NCBI RefSeq assembly: GCF_024666615.1
Contig: NZ_CP088297.1
Coordinates: 4,196,501 to 4,260,500 of the forward strand
DNA length: 64,000 nucleotides
Direction of reading: 5' to 3'
Source: Aquabacterium sp. J223
Lineage (GTDB): Bacteria; Pseudomonadota; Gammaproteobacteria; Burkholderiales; Burkholderiaceae_C
Positions 61,694 to 64,000 of the stretch are shown here, one piece after another. How positions within the stretch are numbered: position 1 is the stretch's first letter; every line of letters begins with the position of its first letter. The notes beneath the pieces were generated by a model, which did not search any database, was not told the origin of the DNA, and saw nothing but the letters and a program-made list of their open reading frames with translations. Position numbers and translations under genes: made by a program.

Positions 61694-62689
61694 TCAGGAC
61701 TGCTCGGGCCGGATGTCGTGGCGGCGGATGAAGCTGCCCCAGTGCTCGCGCTCCTTCTGCAGCTCGGCGGCGAAATCCTTCGGCGTGTCGAACACCGGGA
61801 TCAGCGCCTGCTGCTCCAGCCGCTGCGCCACCGCCGGCGTGCGCATGGCGCGGCCGATCTCGCCGGCGATGCGGCCGACCAGCGCGGGCGGCGTGCGGCC
61901 CGGCGCCATCACGCTGAAGGAGGTCCAGGCGTGGATGTCGCCATGGCCGGCCTCGGCCAGCGTCGGCACGCCCGGCAGCAGCGGCGTCTTCTGGTTGACC
62001 GCCAGCGCGGTCACCTTGCCCGCGCGGATGTGCTGCTCGATGGTCGCCAGGTCGGTGAACATGAACTGCAGGCGTCCGCTGAGCAGGTCCTGGTAGGCCG
62101 GGGCCACGCCCTTGTAGGGCACGTGCATGAAGCGCGTGCCGGTGGACTCCTCGATCATGCGCACGCCGATGTAGGGCGGGCTGCCCACGCCGGCCGACCC
62201 GTAGAAGCCTTCGCCCGGACGCTTCTTGCCGAACTCCAGCAGGTCCTTGAAGGTCTTGAAGCCGGTGGCCGGGTTGGCCACCACCACCATCGGTGCCATG
62301 ACGCCGCGGCTGACCGCCGCCAGGTCCTTCTCGGGGTCGAACGGCAGCGTGCGGTACAGCGACGGGTTGATGCCCAGCGACGAGTTGGACGCCACCAGCA
62401 GCGTGTAGCCGTCGGGCTCCGCCTTGGCCACCAGGTCGGCGCCGATGTTGCCGCTGGCGCCCGGCTTGTTCTCCACCAGGAAGGTCTGCTTGAGCTGTTC
62501 GGTCAGCGCCTGGGCCAGGATGCGGCCGAAGACATCGGTGCCGCCGCCGGGCGACGACGGCACGACGATGCGCACCGGCTTGCTCGGCCAGGCGGCCTGC
62601 TGGGCGAACACCGAAGGGGCCGGCAGGCCCAGGGCCGCGAGCGCGGCGAACGACAGGCGGCGGCGGGCCGGGGATGCGCAGGTGGTCAT
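61694..62689 (-). CDS. Tripartite tricarboxylate transporter (Bug-family) substrate-binding protein
   Basis: This 331-residue periplasmic receptor has a signal peptide (RRRLSFAALAALGLPAPSVFAQ) and the Bug-family stretches WPSKPVRIVVPSSPGGGTDV, VENKPGASGNIGADLVAKA and VPYKGVAPAYQDLLSGRLQF. Such proteins deliver carboxylates or aromatic acids to TctAB-type importers. They are hugely expanded in Burkholderiales and usually orphan, as here. It lies 35 bp after the class II aldolase gene, so the two probably share an operon and a substrate, perhaps phthalate-like. Confidence 0.92.
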   Translation of the reverse strand: MTTCASPARRRLSFAALAALGLPAPSVFAQQAAWPSKPVRIVVPSSPGGGTDVFGRILAQALTEQLKQTFLVENKPGASGNIGADLVAKAEPDGYTLLVASNSSLGINPSLYRTLPFDPEKDLAAVSRGVMAPMVVVANPATGFKTFKDLLEFGKKRPGEGFYGSAGVGSPPYIGVRMIEESTGTRFMHVPYKGVAPAYQDLLSGRLQFMFTDLATIEQHIRAGKVTALAVNQKTPLLPGVPTLAEAGHGDIHAWTSFSVMAPGRTPPALVGRIAGEIGRAMRTPAVAQRLEQQALIPVFDTPKDFAAELQKEREHWGSFIRRHDIRPEQS

Positions 62690-62724
62690 CGTCTGGGGGT
62701 CTCGAAGGAAAGGAGCACAACGGG

Positions 62725-63450
62725 TCAGCGGATGGCGCGCGCGGCGGCCTTCCACAGCGCCCAGGGCCGGTCGACCTGGCCCTCGGTGCTGGCCATGGCG
62801 GCCTGCGCCTCCTCGGCGCTCAGGTACTGCGGGTCGCCGAGCTGGAGGGCCTGCGACTGGATGCGCGCGTTCACCTCGGCGTAGACCGCCCGGTAGACGG
62901 CCAGCTTCAACGACGGTCCCACCGTCGTCGAGCCGTGCCCGCGCATCAGCACGCAGTGGCTGGGGCCGAGCACCTGCGCCAGCGCCCGGCCGAGCCGGTC
63001 GTCGCGCACCAGCAGGTCGGTCCCGTCGCCGGCCACGTCGCGGATCTCGAACACCGGCGCGCCGCCGCCGAGGAAGCCGCTCATGTGGCAGACCGGGCGC
63101 AGCCGCTCGCGCCGCGACACCGTGAAGGGCACCACCGCCGGCGAATGGCTGTGCACCACCGCCATCACGTCCGGGCGGGCGCGGTAGATCGCACCGTGGA
63201 TGAAGCGTTCGAGGTAGACGCGGCGGTCGCCGGCGTCCACCGGCGTGCCGTCGAGCTCGAAGCTCACGATGTCCTCGCGGCACACCTGGGCCGGGGCCAT
63301 GTTGCGCGCCAGCAGGAAGTGCGCGGGGCTGCGGTCGTGGCGCACGCTGACGTGGCCGAAGGCGTCGAGCACGCCCTGCATGCCCAGGATGTGGTTGGCG
63401 TCGACGAGGTCGTCGATCAGCGCCGGGTCGGCGGAGGACAGCGGGGACAT
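62725..63450 (-). CDS. Class II aldolase/adducin-fold protein, possibly a decarboxylase
   Basis: This 241-residue zinc-dependent class II aldolase-fold protein has FGHVSVRHDR at the substrate pocket, the metal ligands HSHSPAVVPF near residue 100 and a later RGHGSTTVG histidine. Besides fuculose-phosphate-type aldolases, this family includes dihydroxyphthalate decarboxylases; the next divergent gene resembles another dihydroxyphthalate decarboxylase, so an aromatic-acid role is favoured. I chose the ATG at 63450 (MSPLSSADPALIDD); an in-frame ATG at 63525 would add 25 residues of non-conserved, basic sequence. Coupled with the Bug receptor downstream. Confidence 0.83.
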   Translation of the reverse strand: MSPLSSADPALIDDLVDANHILGMQGVLDAFGHVSVRHDRSPAHFLLARNMAPAQVCREDIVSFELDGTPVDAGDRRVYLERFIHGAIYRARPDVMAVVHSHSPAVVPFTVSRRERLRPVCHMSGFLGGGAPVFEIRDVAGDGTDLLVRDDRLGRALAQVLGPSHCVLMRGHGSTTVGPSLKLAVYRAVYAEVNARIQSQALQLGDPQYLSAEEAQAAMASTEGQVDRPWALWKAAARAIR

Positions 63451-63508
63451 CGAGTTCGTGCCGTGGCGAAGCGCCGCAGCATAAGCACCGCGGCGCCGAT
63501 CCTCAACA

Positions 63509-63528
63509 TTGATTGCTCGTTCCATCAA
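63509..63528. promoter_or_regulatory. Inverted repeat TTGAT-N10-ATCAA in a divergent promoter region
   Basis: A perfect 5-bp dyad with 10-nt spacer lies in the 142-bp gap between the class II aldolase gene (minus) and the partial gene at 63593 (plus), inside the only AT-richer stretch there. The shape suits a LysR- or GntR-type operator controlling both directions. Confidence 0.45.
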
Positions 63529-63592
63529 CGCGCAATCTTGACCATGCCGCGGCCGAGGACGAAGAATCGCACCCCCCTTTCGGAGAACCTTC

Positions 63593-64000
63593 TTGTCCAA
63601 GCTTCAACTCTCCGTCGCCATGGGCGACTACGACCGCACCCGTGCGCTGCAGGACGGCCAGGTGCAGATCGACGGCGTCGACCCGGTGTTCATGCTGCTC
63701 GAACCGGAAGAGATCTTCTTCCGCGCCTTCCGCAACCTGGAGTTCGACCTCTGCGAGATCTCGTTCTCCAGCTTCCTGGTCAAGCACTCGCGCGGCGAGA
63801 GCCCGTTCGTGGCGGTGCCGGTGTTCCTGTCGCGCGCCTTCCGCCACACCGCCATCTACGTTCGCAAGGACCGCATCCAGCGGCCCGAGGACCTGCGCGG
63901 CAAGCGCATCGGCGTGCCCGAGTACCAGCTCACCGCGAACGTCTGGGCGCGCGCGCTGCTCAAGGACGAGCACGGCATCGACCCGTCGGAGGTGCGCTGG
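63593..64000 (+). CDS. Partial CDS, 4,5-dihydroxyphthalate-decarboxylase-like / binding-protein-fold protein
   Basis: The first 136 codons are visible; the gene runs off the right edge. It starts at TTG (63593) after CGGAGAA, giving SKLQLSVAMGDYDRTRALQD. The VFMLLEPEEIFFRAFRNLEF, SRAFRHTAIYVRKDRIQRPE and DLRGKRIGVPEYQLTANVWA segments match proteins annotated as 4,5-dihydroxyphthalate decarboxylase (Pht5), which share the fold of NMT1-type binding proteins. No signal peptide is present, consistent with a cytoplasmic enzyme. An internal ATG (MGDYDRT) would lose nine residues. Divergent from the aldolase-fold gene, probably one aromatic-acid locus. Confidence 0.8.
   Translation, partial: MSKLQLSVAMGDYDRTRALQDGQVQIDGVDPVFMLLEPEEIFFRAFRNLEFDLCEISFSSFLVKHSRGESPFVAVPVFLSRAFRHTAIYVRKDRIQRPEDLRGKRIGVPEYQLTANVWARALLKDEHGIDPSEVRW

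Noticed and set aside
63451-63600. Longer N-termini for the class II aldolase-fold protein (ATG at 63525 or up to 63600)
   Set aside because: The added residues are basic and non-family-like and would extend through the divergent operator and into the neighbour's start.

Overview
The window is very GC-rich (roughly 70%), densely coded DNA that looks like a chromosomal segment of a Burkholderiales betaproteobacterium, of the Rubrivivax/Leptothrix/Aquincola type. The pointers are a Bug-type tricarboxylate-transporter binding protein, a DUF3460-scpA-panB-panC block, a PEP-CTERM protein, sigma-54-like promoters and frequent 4-bp ATGA/GTGA gene overlaps. This placement is inferred from gene content, not from a marker phylogeny.

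Region 1 (1-12173) is a catabolic locus for an unidentified, probably nitrogen-containing ring compound. A minus-strand pair (a partial gene and an alpha/beta hydrolase) faces a plus-strand run: Rieske oxygenase, RutB-like isochorismatase hydrolase, nitrilase-family amidase, beta-hydroxyacid-type dehydrogenase, LysR regulator, FAD oxidoreductase, AtzD/barbiturase-family ring-opening amidohydrolase and PuuE-like deacetylase. A second unit follows with a Tat-exported binding protein, an AllA-like ureidoglycolate lyase and an FAD hydroxylase. Both units start behind near-consensus sigma-54 -24/-12 elements, which suggests nitrogen control.

Region 2 (12170-20808) is mixed: an AidB-type acyl-CoA dehydrogenase, an atypical SDR, an HCCA-isomerase homologue, an apparently exported methyltransferase, a frameshifted dinB, a chromate transporter, a DUF1801 protein, a YpfJ-type zinc metallopeptidase and a small unknown.

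Region 3 (20919-49795) is the most unusual part. On the minus strand a PEP-CTERM protein is followed by a 19.4-kb gene for a giant surface protein: an LEPR-XLL-like start, about 14 CARDB repeats, SdrD-B domains, an embedded subtilisin-like protease, three 200-residue tandem repeats, cohesin- and dockerin-like modules and a proline-rich tail. The gene carries a 1-nt frameshift and a stop codon near its middle. Downstream lie a GAF-HlyD protein, a PqqD-like/M50/HlyD protein, a second SecA-like ATPase, a periplasmic HlyD-type adaptor, a DUF3592 membrane protein and a SapC protein. I read this as a candidate dedicated export, processing and display system that I cannot match to a described secretion type.

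Region 4 (49979-61655) is mainly housekeeping: dcd, an Mpo1-like membrane protein, an OpgG/OpgD protein with an apparent ATT start, metG, a secreted dienelactone-hydrolase-like protein, a SulP transporter, a BamE-like lipoprotein, DUF3460, scpA, panB, panC and DUF1841. Region 5 (61694-64000) opens another catabolic locus: a Bug-type binding protein and a class II aldolase-fold protein, divergent from a truncated protein resembling 4,5-dihydroxyphthalate decarboxylase. No rRNA, tRNA, CRISPR array or insertion sequence was recognised.
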